Shown here in pieces: positions 13,901 through 27,239 of a stretch of 64,000 bases of DNA. Both the position numbers and the translations under genes were made by a program. Origin of the DNA: Albula goreensis (Eukaryota > Chordata > Actinopteri > Albuliformes > Albulidae). Numbering within the stretch: position 1 is the stretch's first letter; each line of letters starts with the position of its first letter. The notes under the pieces are model-generated. The model saw nothing but the letters and a program-made list of their open reading frames with translations. It was not told the DNA's origin and did not search any database. The stretch lies in assembly GCA_022829145.1 (NCBI GenBank), contig CM040750.1, positions 1,894,501 through 1,958,500 on the forward strand, written 5' to 3'.

Positions 13901-14816
13901 AGGGAACATCTGTGGCTGAGCACTCAGAGCTCTGTGAGGGAACATCTGTGGCTGAGCACTCAGAGCTCTGTGAGGGAACATCTGTGGCTGAGCACTCAGA
14001 GCTCTGTGAGGGAACATCTGTGGCTGAGCACTCACTCTGTGAGCATCTGTGAGAGCTCTGTGAGGGACATCTGCTGGCTGAGCACTCAGAGCTCTGTGAG
14101 GGAACATCTGTGTGTGGCTGAGCACTCAGAGCTCTGTGAGGGAACATCTGTGGCTGAGCACTCAGCTCTGTGAGGGAACATCTGTGGCTGAGCACTCAGA
14201 GCTCTGTGAGGGAACATCTGTGGCTGAGCACTCAGAGCTCTGTGAGGGAACATCTGTGGCTGAGCACTCAGCTCTGTGAGGGAACATCTGTGGCTGAGCA
14301 CTCAGAGCTCTGTGAGGGAACATCTGTGGCTGAGCACTCAGAGCTCTGTGAGGGAACATCTGTGGCTGAGCACTCAGAGCTCTGTGAGGGAACATCTGTG
14401 GCTGAGCACTCAGAGCTCTGTGAGGGAACAGCTGTGGCTGAGTACTCAGCTCTGTGAGGGAACATCTGTGGCTGAGCACTCAAAGCTCTGTGAGGGAACA
14501 TCTGTGGCTGAGTACTCAGCTCTGTGAGGGAACATCTGTGGCTGAGCACTCAGAGCTCTGTGAGGGAACATCTGCGGCTGAGCACTCAGAGCTCTGTGAG
14601 GGAACATCTGCGGCTGAGCACTCAGAGCTCTGTGAGGGAACATCTGCGGCTGAGCACTCAGAGCTCTGTGAGGGAACATCTGCGGCTGAGCACTCAGAGC
14701 TCTGTGAGGGAACATCTGCGGCTGAGCACTCAGAGCTCTGTGAGGGAACATCTGTGGCTGAGCACTCAGAGCTCTGTGAGGGAACATCTGTGGCTGAGCA
14801 CTCAGAGCTCTGTGAG
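13901..14816. repeat. 36-bp minisatellite, about 25 copies
   Basis: The unit is 36 bases, beginning agggaacatctgtggctgag and continuing with cactcagagctctgtg. About 25 copies run head to tail. Most are near identical; several have lost an AG (34 bases), one early cluster near 14035-14110 is rearranged, and a block near 14570-14740 has five consecutive copies with ctgcggctg instead of ctgtggctg. Since 36 is divisible by three and the unit lacks stops in several frames, both strands show repetitive open frames (for example SVREHLWLSTQS). There are no spacers and no flanking genes, so it is neither a CRISPR array nor a supported coding repeat. Confidence 0.97.
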
Positions 14817-14973
14817 GACATTCCTGAAAAGTAGGTCTTTTACAGCGCGACACTGGAGCGCTGACACGCGCTCACAAGTTAAAATGTCAGCTATTGAGTA
14901 TTTGCCGTTATGAACTCATGGTCTGTGCGTGCCTCTGAGTGTTTGTGTGCACGTGCGTGAGACACAGAGTGTG

Positions 14974-14976
<3 letters not shown>

Positions 14977-15006
<30 letters not shown>
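14977..15006. repeat. (GT)n microsatellite
   Basis: About 15 GT copies, lying some 160 bases right of the 36-bp minisatellite. Confidence 0.95.
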
Positions 15007-15008
<2 letters not shown>

Positions 15009-15389
15009 ATATGCATATCCATTATTTGTGTTTCAATAACAATAAGTGCAATGTAGGCTAGTGTAAGGATCAGGTTCTTCAAAAACCAGCAATTCAAAAA
15101 AAAATCACTATCCGGAAAACTAAAGAACATCAAGAATATGTGAAGATGTCACTGAACAAAACAATTATTAACCGTAAGAAATATAAGCATCACATACCAA
15201 ACTGAAAACAGCAACAAATGACAAATAATGACAGCAAATACAATAGGATAAGCCAGAGGGAACATTGCAGTCTAATTAGAGCTGTCACTGGAGGTTTTTA
15301 ATAATCACATGACATAAACATAATTTAATAACGAGCCTAATGTGCACTGTAGTGTGTCTCTGGCGGCAGACTGATTTATTTCAAGCCAA

Positions 15390-15455
15390 TTAATGTTCAC
15401 CTCAACAGCTCTGAGTTAGCTGTGAGGATTAATGTTCACCTCAACGGCTCTGAGG
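15390..15455. repeat. Short duplication ATTAATGTTCACCTCAAC
   Basis: The run taatgttcacctcaac followed by a/ggctctgag occurs twice, 38 bases apart, with one mismatch. AT-rich DNA with TAATTA motifs lies just left (15270-15340). Confidence 0.85.
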
Positions 15456-16093
15456 ATGGAACTGAGCAGGTGAGTCATTATTTTGCGTGGTGAAACTGTT
15501 GGTGGTCGGCCGGTCTGATCTGGGTTCAGTGAGCCTGGCTTTTGGGTGAGTGTGATGAGTGAAACGACACAGGTGTAAGCTCTCTGAGTCACCTGAAGGG
15601 GTTAAGAGAAAGCTCTCCACTCACCTGCCTGTGTGGCCCCAGGGAACAGACTAACATCCTGCTATCACACACAAACCCACACCGCCGCTCTCTGAGGCGG
15701 GAAAGAGGGCGGGAGAGTGAGAGCCGTGACTGAGTCTGGCGGTAACGTGGACAGGACAGTCCTGTTCTGGGGAGGGCAGGGCGCAAAGGTGGGGCCTGCC
15801 CCAGGGACAAGGGGGGAGATCTGTATCGCGGGTAAGAGTGGAGGTTTCGAGAGCGGGCGAGGCTTGAGTCAGACCTTGCTGACAAGCACGTTTCTGCTGG
15901 GGGTGGGGAGCAGAGGCGAGGGGAGGAGTGACAGTCCCGCCGGAGAGATTGGTTACCGCGCCAAATGTCTCTCTCCCTCTCTCACTTGCTCGCTCTCAGT
16001 CCCTCCAGGGGATATTATTCCCTCCATTCTCTACAGCAGGGGTGAAACATTAACCCTGCCTGTAGGCTCAACAAGCAGGATTTACCAACACAC

Positions 16094-16136
16094 CTAGGTA
16101 TAGTATTCACAGCGTGCGAAACACACACACACATAC

Positions 16137-16171
<35 letters not shown>

Positions 16172-16365
16172 CCTAGGTATAGTATTCACAGCGTGCGAAA
16201 CACACACACTACACATACACACACACATACTACACATACACCCGCACACACACTACACATACACGCACACACACTACACATACACACACACTTAGGCATA
16301 ATATTCACAGTGCACGAAACACACATATTACACACTACACGATATATACACACACACACACACAC
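16094..16365. repeat. Compound CA repeat with an interspersed 27-base module
   Basis: A module reading aggtatagtattcacagcg then tgcgaaacacacac occurs at about 16096 and 16174, and in a diverged form at about 16293. The modules are separated by CA runs and acactacacatacac units. It is a higher-order simple repeat. Confidence 0.92.
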
Positions 16366-16899
16366 TGAACCAGAAGGCTACAATATTCAACCAGTACACA
16401 CACCTGACATCTGCAGTATGGAACCAGAACACACACCTAACCGCCATAGTGTTTGCAGTTCAGACACAACCCTCCAGTACAGAGCCATTTTAAAAAGCTG
16501 TGTGTGCCGTCACGCTCTGCCATGACCAGTGCATGAGAAAGAATGCCATAGTACTCTTATGTAAACCTCAGCTTTGCCAACTCTCAACAACACTCACAAC
16601 CAATCTTTGTGCAGATGTATTTTGTTAAGACTGTAGTTCCTGACACATTTTCATATATATGAACTTCACTGAGTTCTACAGCAAACCAGTTCAAAAACTT
16701 TATTCAGAGAAATCAAGCCAAATCTCAGAACAGAGATCAGATGAGTACCTTAATGTTATCCACACAGAGCACTGACATGTGCTTCTATGCAGCAGTCTTA
16801 ATGCCACCCAAAATTTGAAAAACAGAAGCCATGCTTTTGGGCAAGAATTATAAAATGCTGTATTCCTGATAGAAAATCAAAAAAACAATAGACGGGTCT

Positions 16900-17130
16900 G
16901 TATGATATGGATCCTTTAAGGACATTATGTTAATTTGGTAGCGCACTCAGTATTTGATGTTTTATTTGGTTAATGCAATATTGCTTGTGTTTATCTGCTT
17001 ACTTTTACTATGCCAGCTGATCCACTTTAATGAGCTGCTCATGAATTAACTGGGGAGACAGAAGTTGAGATTATGGAAATGTTTTTATTTAAAGCTTAAT
17101 TAGAGGTTTTTAAACTCCATAATATCTTCT
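16900..17130. promoter_or_regulatory. Candidate conserved noncoding element
   Basis: The stretch has no simple repeats and carries clustered homeodomain-type cores: TTTAATGAGC near 17027, GAATTAAC near 17043 and TAATTA at 17097-17102. This style is typical of developmental enhancers in CDKAL1 introns, but conservation cannot be judged here. Confidence 0.25.
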
Positions 17131-17569
17131 TTGTGTTGATACAGTTTACAACGGTCTCTCAGGTAACTGTTGCTAGGATATTGAAATAATGCGAAAGAAC
17201 CTCTTCCATACCTTTATTGCTATGCCTCTATGTATCAGCTTCACAACCGTGCAGTCAGATTTTTCAGTATGATAAGCATGTCTTCTGTTGGTCATTAGGG
17301 TCTTGTGGATGTGGTAGGTGGTCATGTTCACACTCATACCCAACATACATCAACCAATCTGCTGGAATCTACTGAAAAGATGGAGCCATTTCACAGAGAG
17401 ACTTTCCATTAGAAATGGTGATTTACTAGCAAGCTTACACAAAATTGTAATGTCTGTCTGTTTTGCCTATAGCTCAGAGCCACACCCTGGGATTTTAAAG
17501 CTGATGTTTACCTCCATATCTGTGAACAGCTCAAGACTTCTTTCGCCTCCTTCTCTGTCTTCCAGATAT

Positions 17570-17627
17570 TTAGCTAATATAGATATTACATCACTGTATT
17601 AGCTAATATAGATATTACATCACAGTA
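17570..17627. repeat. 29-bp tandem duplication
   Basis: Two head-to-tail copies of a 29-base unit starting ttagctaatatagatattac, differing by a single base near the end (ctgta versus cagta). Confidence 0.95.
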
Positions 17628-18443
17628 TGAATATTACAAATTATTATTAAATGGCAGAATAAAGTAATTCTCTCGATTACAAGAGAAATTTGTCACATTT
17701 TAATGGATTCATTTAAAAAGAGATTTTGTTTTGGTGACTCACTGTATTTACCTTCAATACAGACTGGACAAATGTAACGATCTAATGTCTACTTTGACTT
17801 GCAAAGTATAGGCCGGGATCACAACAGTCACAAAGGAACACTTTATGATACTTGTACAATGTTGGCAAACTCTAGCCTTGGAGGCTGACTGGCTTGGCAG
17901 TCACCGATATCAGATATCAACTGTCAACATCAGCACTGAAGTTCATAGAGAACAGGGAAGTGCTCACCCAATCCAGTCAAAACCTGCATAACCTGAAGCT
18001 GATGAAACCGATTTAAATGATTTCAAAGACTGCAAAATAGCTGTTCATAATGTCACATTATTCTCCTTTCGTGCACCTGGGACAACTTGCATAACGTTCT
18101 TGTTTTCCTAACCTATGACCCATTCATACATGCTAAACAAACAGCAGCAGACTTTTAGTGTGACAAGTTTAAAGATGCTCTAAGCTCCTGTGACTCTGTC
18201 TCTAAGTGTTCAACTGCTGCTTTACCAAATGTTATCCAAAATCACAGGTGCTTTTCTCGAGAATATGAATTCAGATTTTCAGATGATCAACTGTCAACAA
18301 CTTTTCAAATTGTGTAATCAATAACTTTTTATAAAACCAACATTGTGACATGAACTGGAGTACAAACTGTTATCAAGCGAGGACTTAAAATATTTCAACT
18401 TGACTTTAAGCCTCCAGATGGAACATCATTTTGCTTGATATGT

Positions 18444-18447
<4 letters not shown>

Positions 18448-18475
<28 letters not shown>
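18448..18475. repeat. Poly(A) tract, 28 bases
   Basis: A long uninterrupted A run with no recognisable retroelement sequence on either side. Confidence 0.95.
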
Positions 18476-18479
<4 letters not shown>

Positions 18480-18599
18480 GAAAAATAACCATTATGTTGA
18501 TATGGGCTTTGGTTTTGTCTTGAGAAATCCATACTATGTGCTGGTAATCAGAGGCAGGTGATGTTATTACGTTTAAATGTTTAATCTGTAACAGTGATC

Positions 18600-18880
18600 C
18601 TTCCAAAGCAGCCTCTTCACGCGGGCTGCTAACTAATCATTAGCAGACCCCTTACCGCCTCTGCCGCGTGATAAGGGAGGGTCATTATGGCTTTACGTTG
18701 CTACTAATTGTCGGTGTTAGGATACATTTGCCTTCCAGCGAGCAACTCCGGTGCTTCTGCATTCATGCTTTAATTAATTTCCCATGCAGAATTTCACAGC
18801 GGAGGAATTACTTCATGGCCCTTCACAGAATCCGTTGCAGGTTTTTTAAAGACCTTTTACACCTCATAACCATTTAGCAG
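18600..18880. promoter_or_regulatory. Candidate conserved noncoding element
   Basis: This stretch combines retained CpGs with homeodomain-type motifs: the palindrome-like CTAATCATTAG at 18633-18643 and TTAATTAA at 18770-18777, plus a pyrimidine-rich run ending in AG. There are no simple repeats or transposon features. A short open frame is present on the plus strand but is not recognisable. The composition differs clearly from the AT-rich flanks. Confidence 0.35.
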
Positions 18881-20790
18881 CTCAGAAGCCCACTCAAACT
18901 AGTCTCATATCCTATGATGTCATGACCTCAGAATACCACTGTCCGTCATTCTGAGAGCACACACATAGGTCAGGATTACAGGAAGAGAAAACAGGGTTTG
19001 GAGCGGCAGCTGTTGTCGTGGGGGCAATTAAAGGCCATTAAAGACACTGTCAGTGAAGCTCACCTGATACACCTGAGGCTTGAAAACAGAAAGAGCGGGA
19101 CCGGCAGGAGTTAACAGCAGGCCCGCCACACTCAGCTCGAGTGTGGGTGTTCTCTATCGCACTACTGTTACGCCGGCCTGGTTTGACCCAGGAAAAGCTC
19201 GCTTGCCAGATCTTTCAGCACTCGAGAAATGTAATGACTAACTACAAATACATTATCACCTGGGAGCTGTTCGTCTAGCTCGCGGAGACCTGGCGGGCAA
19301 ACGAGGAGGCAAAGAGACTGTAAATATTACAGTTCTAACGTGAGTCACCCTCGCTGGCGTCACTCTATCTCTGCATCAATCTAGAAAGGGGACTGCCGAA
19401 ACACCATCCCACATCATTAACGATGAAGACCGCACTGAGGGCGTGTGAGTCAGGGTTGGGCTACATGGAGCAACTAACAGTGACCGACTGTGGCCAACAG
19501 GCTGGCAGGAGTCCAGGGCAAGCTGTCATCCAGAAACTTAAAAGGACTCTGCTCAATTTCATCACCTCAGTTTACCAAAGAACAGAATAAATTCTGCCTT
19601 TAGGACTGTCCAATCCTATCTGTTAGACAAGGTAAGGCCAATAAGAAAGGGTACACTGCAGACTGTGCTGAAAAAAATGAAAATGAAAAGATCAATTCTT
19701 TGGGTCAATTACATGTAAAATGTCCCATTTTCACAGATTTTTTTCTCCCATGTCTTTTATTCATTTCTAAGGCCTGTCAGAAAGACACATTTCAAAGAAG
19801 CAAACTATACTGGATACTCAAAAGAGCTTTCACAGAGGATGACTGGTGCAGGAATTTTTTACTTTTAAGAAGTTGTTCCTTGACATGAGTGGTCTCCACT
19901 AGCACAGAGGAAAGGGTAAAAACACTCATCTTCAGCTTACTTATCTTCTTGACAAATCCATGGGCATGAAACAGTGGTGAGGAAACAGTAGGCTCACAGT
20001 AGCAACAACCTCAGACTCTCCAGGGGAGGATATTTTACAGAGTCCACCTACTGTTCACAGACCAGCTGAGTCTTCCTGAAAACAATGCGTTCTACAAGTC
20101 ATCCATATGAGGTGTTATTCACGCTTACTGCCGGATCTGTTTTGCTGCTCCACAGCTAAGGGTAAGGTTGCCAGATACAGGACTGGCTAAGAGCATGGTG
20201 ATGATGCAGAGATCACAGATCCAGCGCAGAATGCTGATTCGCAGCCCTTCTCTGGAGTGAACCTGTGCCTGTACAAAAATGCACAACTAAACCACGCAGC
20301 TAGGAATTAAGGTCAACGGTTTTGTAACCTTGAAAAACTCAATATGAGTTTTGATATGAGCTACTAAACAAAAAGTTAACTCCCACACCAACAGGCTTCA
20401 GATTTAGAACTGTGGCCTGCAGAACCATCAAACCCAAAAATGTCATTCACTCCAATAAACACCTCAAGTTGATGTTATGATATGGCAAAACATTTCCTGT
20501 GTTTCTACTTCTGTTGCCTGTAAATCTGTAAAAAGTAACACATGTCCCATCTCTTTTCTTATCTGTATACATTAGAAATTGTTACAGTCCAATCCTCTTT
20601 CACTGCTGTACATCAAATGTCAGAATATGATTTCAAATGTACATCAATCTGTGGGTGATTGGTTGTCGTTTAAATATTGATAAGGAGCATCTGTGCGACC
20701 TTAAGCCTGTCTGTGCACCTGTTGTGAGAACAATGAAAAACATTTCTATACCCCCTTCTGTCCTAAAACAGCAACTCCGCACGCTGATCA

Positions 20791-20930
20791 CATTCAAATT
20801 TACATTCAGGCATCTTATCAGTGACTCTTATCGTGAGCAATTTACAGTTTACATATTACACATTATCCATTGATACAGCTGGATATAAAGCAAAGCAGGT
20901 AAAGTACCTTGCTTCTGCAGCCAAAGATGA
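20791..20930 (-). mobile_element. Truncated SINE or LINE-tail remnant
   Basis: The order of short motifs matches other copies in this window: tacattcaggcatctt, then cactcttat-like (gactcttatcgtgagcaa), then ccattgatacagctggat, then gtaaagtaccttgct. The copies at 23.0 and 31.9 kb show the same layout. The right half, with the tRNA-like head, is missing here. Confidence 0.6.
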
Positions 20931-22087
20931 ACAAGGCCAGCTCTCTAACCATTACTTCCATCCTCAAACGGCTACGTTCTGCCTAAGCGAGCTGCGTGGA
21001 GGGCTTGCTCTAACGACATGCCGACAAGGCCCATTCAAAATTAAGAGAAAAAGGGCGAAAATGGGCTCAAGTAGACAAGCTAAGTGGCAGGTAATATAAA
21101 ACCGATTTGACACTTAATGCCTCTAGAATTTGGGGAACAGATAAAGACTTGAAATTATGGGGTGGAGGAAAATGAAACTATAAAGAGTATCTGAGACTCT
21201 GAAGTTTGACATCAAAAACAGAGAAGTTAACAGGAGCAACCATGAGCTGCAACAAGCTCAATCAAAAGCCATTCATAAACACCCACATTAAAGGATCACA
21301 AAACGTTATAGAGAAGGAAAGGGCTACAGTTCCATAGGAGGAAAGGATTGACTGCCTCTACAGCTCAGTCTGAGGGGCAAAAAGTGTGTGAGAATGGGCT
21401 TGGGAGAGGAAAGGGCAAGCAAAAAACTATTTTTACTGCAACAATCTCTTTGCAAACTGCAACTGCAGAAGATTTTTTATTTCCCAGAAATAAGTTTATC
21501 TGGTTTTAATCTTCCAATTGGCAGTCGGAATGGTTATTTTTTTAATAAGAATGAAACAAAACTCATATGTACAAAACATAAAATTAGCTTTGTTGAACTT
21601 TTATTTCCAGCTGTGCAAAAGTTAATTATAATTATGTAGCAAGATACAAAACACTTGATCATCAAGTTATTCAAGGGTGAAATAAGTCAATGTTTCCAGA
21701 TGTGAATGTGGGGGGAAAAAAAACAATTAAAAAACAACATGCTAAATTTTTTTGATACAAAGAAACTTGAAAACTTGAAGCTGATGAAACAATTTGGGAA
21801 ATTTCCACCATCAAACTTGGAAGAAGTTTGGGCCACCATCTCATAAACAATCTGAAAGTCTCCCAGGAAAAAAATAAAACATTTTTAAAGGGACAAGATT
21901 AACTGTAGTGATGGTGACTATAACGTAAGTTACACATTTGGTTCTAAATCATTTGAAAGCATGCATTTTCTCACAAAAAGGCGGGAAAATGCTAAATGAA
22001 CCAGCACATGTATAAACATATGCATATACTGTACAGGCTTAGAATAGCAGAGGTCCTGTGTGTACAGCTTAGGAGTAGGGGTGGCAT

Positions 22088-22200
<113 letters not shown>

Positions 22201-23011
22201 ACCATGTGACCACACTCAACAGCCTGGATCTCTCCGTTTCTGTAATCTTGTTATGGGGGGGCTTGTAGGATCACCCTGGGGCAAGTGAAGGGAGGAGGGG
22301 CTGCACAACAACCCTGAGGGGGGAAGCAGGTTCACAGATGACCTGGGTTCTTCTGGTTCAAATAGAGTTCAATGCGAAAATGGGTCGCGGAGCTGAGACA
22401 GTGCCATTGACCCTGGCTGGTTCATAGACGAGGAGACAAGCAGTGGGTTGTGCCTCCTTCAGGGAAGCAAAGCGTTAAACTGATCACAGGTGCATGATAA
22501 CAGTTACCCAGCTAAAACTTTTTGGACATTAGTAGAATGTAAGAGTGAGTGGGACCCAAAGAATAAATGACATCAAACACGTCTCTCCTGTACATTCCTT
22601 CAAATCTTGATGGCGGCTTAGTTGTGCCACATGTGGCTGTGAAAGTCTAACGATGGATTCTAATCTCACCTCTTATGTTACACTGATATTAAAAACAGAG
22701 TGGCCATCTGCCACTTATGGAATATTGTTACAATTGGGCACTTCTGGATGCAAAGAAATTGATACATGCTTTTGTGACATTTCGGCTCCTGTACTGCGAT
22801 GGCCTGTTACCTGGCTGCTCCAGTTCTTTGCCAAAGGCCCTCCAGCTGAGAATGTGGCCACTCATACCTTGGCTAGAACAGGGAAACATGAGAAGATAAC
22901 CCCAGAGCTAGGCATCGCTCAATTATCCAGCTCTTGAATATTGGCCCGACTGTAAGGTTTTGCTGTTGACTTTGCACAGGCACAAGATACAGCAGTGTAT
23001 CTTGCTAACTT

Positions 23012-23232
23012 ATATTCAGGCATTTGGGAGACACTCTTATCTAGACCTACTCACACAGTTTCACATTTCTACTCACTATCCATTTATACAGCTGAATCTT
23101 TTACGGAGACAATTTGGGTTAAGTGCCTTGGGTTATATTTGGGTTAAGTACCTTGCTCCAGGGTACAACAGCAGCACCCTCCATGGTAATCAAACCCAAA
23201 GACCAGCTCCTTAACACCAACACCACACAGCT
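23012..23232 (-). mobile_element. Teleost-type tRNA-derived SINE, reverse orientation
   Basis: Read on the plus strand, the element begins with a LINE-like tail (attcaggcatttgggagacactcttatct), then ccatttatacagctgaat, aagtaccttgctccagggta, and caacagcagcaccctccatg, and ends with a decayed tRNA-like head (aatcaaaccc, ctccttaacaccaacacca). This layout is familiar from abundant fish SINEs. An internal segment with tttgggttaagt is duplicated. The family name is not assigned. Confidence 0.7.
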
Positions 23233-24629
23233 GACTTTCATAACATAGGCCATCTACAATTCCAAAATATCAAAGATCTTACACTGGCTTTACAGAGTCC
23301 CAACATTGTGGACCAATGCAAAAGTAGTCATTGGGGAGTCAGAAACAAGTCTCGATATGTACATCTACCCTGAAAATCCATAATCACAGCTGGGCTGATA
23401 ATCAGCTATAGTGAAGACAGTTGGAGAAGCTTGCAGATAGAGAGCTCTGTGAAGCTGACTCTTTTCTTTACTATCACCTCTCAGATTCTGGCATACAGGC
23501 TCTCCTCAGGTGCATGGATTTTTTGCTCTCATCATAACTGCATAGATTCTCTATCTCAGACCAAACAGGTATTCTGTTACAGGAAGACCCTGGCAGGCTC
23601 ACCTGCTGCCTGAACATTAATCTGCCACCCTCTCTCACAAGCAAAGTACCTGTAGAGTCCCAAACTTGTAGCGGTACTAAGACACGAGGAGAGTCGTCCC
23701 ACATCCTTGAGTCACCGTTCCTGTTGATTGGAGTCCGGTATTTAGATTACAGAAGCAATCTTATCTTGAGTTAAAGTACTGATGTGAGGTCTGTGAGGCA
23801 GTTATTAGATGACAATCATTTTTGTTCTCTCCCTATGTTGGCCATCTGAAAGTTAAATGACCTGCTATTTTGGCACCTTTTGCCAAGTCTCTCTCTCAAA
23901 CTTTGACAGTAGTTCAACCGTATCTTAACGATAGAAAGTGTGACTCACTTGCATTCAGTGTTTGCTTTTTTGGATCAGTCATCGTCTGGAGTTTGATAAG
24001 AGATAATTGCATAAACTACTTCTTGTTTCACACCCCGTTTAGCAGACCGATCAGTCTGCCTCCCTGATGTTCCACTGCATGTTCTAGGACTGTTTCAGGA
24101 ACGTCTTTTGTGTAAAGTTATCTCACAATCTGACCGGAATGTTTCCCAATGGTCCTTGAAACGTGTTGCTTTATGTTAGCTGGGCACCTGCCACCTCCTG
24201 GCCCCTGAAAAGCAAGGATTCTGCGTGTCCTTGGGAAGTGTAAGAGGGGCCGGCCCTCGGGCACAGGAGCATGTGGGGAAGGTGTCTCACCCTCATTAAT
24301 CTCACACTTTCACCACATTTCTACCATTTCTCATTCCACCTTCCTGTTGTATACAGCCTAAAGACTTCCTTCACCTTTCTCTTCCCCTTGACATGGACTC
24401 TGCTGGCTAAGCTTGTCCTGACTGTAGACTACACTCTGGATTTGCTGTAATTCTAGACAGCATCTTGATAAGTCTGATCTGTTGAAAACTCTTCCACTTT
24501 TTGCTACTCCAAACTTAAACTCACTTTGAGTTTGGGGGAAAGGAAAAAAAACACAAATGACATTGTGAGAAAACACAGCAGGGATATAGAATCATACTAC
24601 TTTGTCATTCTCTTTGTGCTAAAAACCCA

Positions 24630-25080
24630 CTTGCCTGCAGATGGTAATTTCTTAGATCTTCTTATAATAGGATTTGTTCACATGTGATTACATAAAGTGA
24701 ATTTCGAATAATGTGATTTTAATTGATTACAAAAGTCTATTTTCATAAAGTAAAGCAAATTAACAATTTTAATAAAACAATACATCTTTTAAGAGCAGAA
24801 TTATGTATGGGAGCACAGTTAATGAATATTGAGCTGAGGCAGAGACTGATTACCCCATTCAGCAATATCTTTAATGAATTCCTCAAGAAGTAAGGCCCTA
24901 CTGTACATATAGACTGTTCCATCTCGGCAAAGCCAATTACAGTTAAAAGGTGATGAGGGTCCATTTACTTCACATTACTGTCGCACTGATCACCAGTACA
25001 TGTCATTTATTCTAACGGGCGCCTTTGATTGTAAATCACTTCAGTGAGTGGGTGATTATAGCGCTGGTGGTTTTTAAACA
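24630..25080. promoter_or_regulatory. Candidate conserved noncoding element
   Basis: About 450 bases without simple repeats, containing TTAATTGATTA near 24720, a TCF/LEF-type CTTTGAT at 25023-25029, and several AATTAC/TTAAT cores. A short poly(A) follows at 25141. Enhancer function is inferred only from style. Confidence 0.28.
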
Positions 25081-25499
25081 TAGCGCCTGAGTGGAGCAAA
25101 TCGTTCCACCGCACTGGTGGGCCTGGCAACAATGCTGGTGCAAAAAAAAAAAAAAACGCAAGTGAAATGATTACAATGCATGACCAAAAGTGCCGTCCAC
25201 CAACAAATCAGCTGTTTTGCCTGGATGAAGAGCTGATCCTGGTCAACAATAATAATTGAGCATGCCAATAAAATGAGCAATTGGATGTCATAATACTAAT
25301 CCAGGTACTTTCACAGTCATTGCATTCATATATCTTTGAGATCACAAATCTGAAAACAAACAATGAAGCCTCCATCGAAGCAGGTTATTGTAGTCTCCAT
25401 CCAATTTCCTGAACTTCAATGTTTTATATAAAACAAGAGGAAGAACCAAAGCAACCCTGGGCTCTTCCACAGGAGGTAATGAAGAAGTGATAGTAGTAA

Positions 25500-25546
25500 G
25501 AATAACAATAACAACAATTATTATCATCATCATCATCATTATTATA
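25500..25546. repeat. Imperfect AAC/ATT/ATC trinucleotide repeat
   Basis: Runs of aataac, then attatc, then six copies of atc grade into attattata. The minus frame reads a run of methionines and isoleucines, which is repeat-derived. Confidence 0.9.
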
Positions 25547-26638
25547 AGTAAATTGTATGGCTGCTGAGGGGACTGGGCTATAAACACACCCCTGTCACCT
25601 GATAGGCCTGTGGCATGTGACCCCAATGACCCCTCAGGACGGACTGTTTGTGTAGAGGCACCGGCGTGAGAAAAACAGACAGGGGGGTAGCCTGCCCACC
25701 TGCCCCCCGACATGTCTCTGAACACCCCGAACCCCCTTACACATGAGTAACAGTGGTGGCGGCTTGTATTTCTGACCCCATGCTCTAAGAATGCATATGA
25801 GATCATTCTGCTCCAAGTCTCTGTGTTTGACTGGACTGGGGCCTGGACTAGCGGCCACTCCACCCCTCTCAGATACACAGCAGGCAAGGAACAAACAACC
25901 TGCCGCTTCACAGGCCTGGGGTTTGAGCAGTACTGCTACCTGTTCTCAAAGCAGGCATGCGATACAACAAAGAGAAGAAAAGTATACACCTTTTTAGAGT
26001 TCTGCAAAAGGTGCTCATGGGCCGCCTACAGCTCCTGTGTTCAAAAGTACAATAGAGGGATCAGAGAAATGAAAGAGTAACGTGTACGGCTCAGAATGAA
26101 AGACAAAAACCATGGCCTCTTTACACATGGGTGCTCCTGGCTGCAGTGAAATGCAAATAATGTCAAACATGTTTAAGAAGAAGAAAAACAGAGAAAGAAA
26201 GGCCAGTGGGTCCTGTGGAGAAAGTTCAGCTTTGTGAGGCTTTAAACAGTGTGGGCAGGTGGGAGAGCTCCCTGCGGTCTAACTACTTAGCAGATGACTG
26301 TTTGGAATCCTATATGCAGTCAAATCGCCACACTCGTTTTAATGAAAGGGGACTGGCTGGCGTCTGCTGAGAAACTCTCTCACTGTCTGTTTGACCTCGC
26401 CAGTGCGAGTCCATCCAACTGCCACTCAGAGCACTGCACAACTTGCTCTTGGTTTTTACAGGCCTATTTGACTACAGACAAAAAAAAACAGGAGTAGCAC
26501 TGACTGTACATTTGAATTTGCCTATAGACAGCTGGTACGGAAGTGACTCAGTGAATCCTCCAGTAAACACTCGCAGAAAAACATTCAGTCTAGCAATCAC
26601 TTTCTCTCACTTTCCCTTGGAAAGGGCATGTGTGGGTG

Positions 26639-26639
26639 T

Positions 26640-26681
<42 letters not shown>

Positions 26682-27042
26682 ATATGAGTGTATGTGACTG
26701 TGTGTGTGTGTGTGTGTGCATGTAAGCAGCCTCATGTTTGCATTTGAGTGTGTATGTCTCTCTGTGAATGGCCTGTGTCTGAGTGTATGTATCCGTATCT
26801 TTCTCTCCATCTTTGTAAATCTGTGCATTTATGTTTGTGTGAGAGTGTGTATTCCTCAATCTGTATGTGTCATGTGTCTGTTTCTATGAGTGTGCTTGTG
26901 TGTGAGTGTGCTTGTCTGTATGACTGTGTATGTGCGTGTGTGCATGACTGTGTACATGTGTGTATGTGTGTGCACGTGTGTGCATGATTGTGTGTGTGTG
27001 CGTGCATGACTGTGTGTGTGTGTGTGTGCGTGCGTGCATGCA

Positions 27043-27073
<31 letters not shown>

Positions 27074-27095
27074 ATGTGTGTGTGCGTGCATGCAT
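26639..27095. repeat. TG-rich compound microsatellite field
   Basis: About 450 bases of TG with interruptions by TATG, GAGTG, CATG and GCG. Perfect TG runs are near 26641-26679, 26699-26719 and 27044-27070. It ends in cgtgcatgcatgactgag. The many apparent Cys/Val or Thr/His open frames are artefacts. Confidence 0.96.
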
Positions 27096-27239
27096 GACTG
27101 AGTCTCTGGGCTAGCTGCTGGGCCTCATATAGAAAGTTGCTGTGATTCCAGGCCGGTCAGGGTTCTCCTAAAGGTCCCAGAGCAGAGACTGGGTTCCTCC
27201 TGTTCTCATCTGTCTGTGTCCTCAAAAGCCTCCTTAGCC

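Noticed and set aside
13800-14913. Several repetitive open frames on both strands in the 36-bp array
   Set aside because: Explained by a unit length divisible by three and lacking stops. No start context, splice sites or flanking coding sequence.
25342-25911. 189-residue minus-strand open frame
   Set aside because: Contains an Ile/Met run from a TCA/TTA repeat and no recognisable motif; lies in intron.
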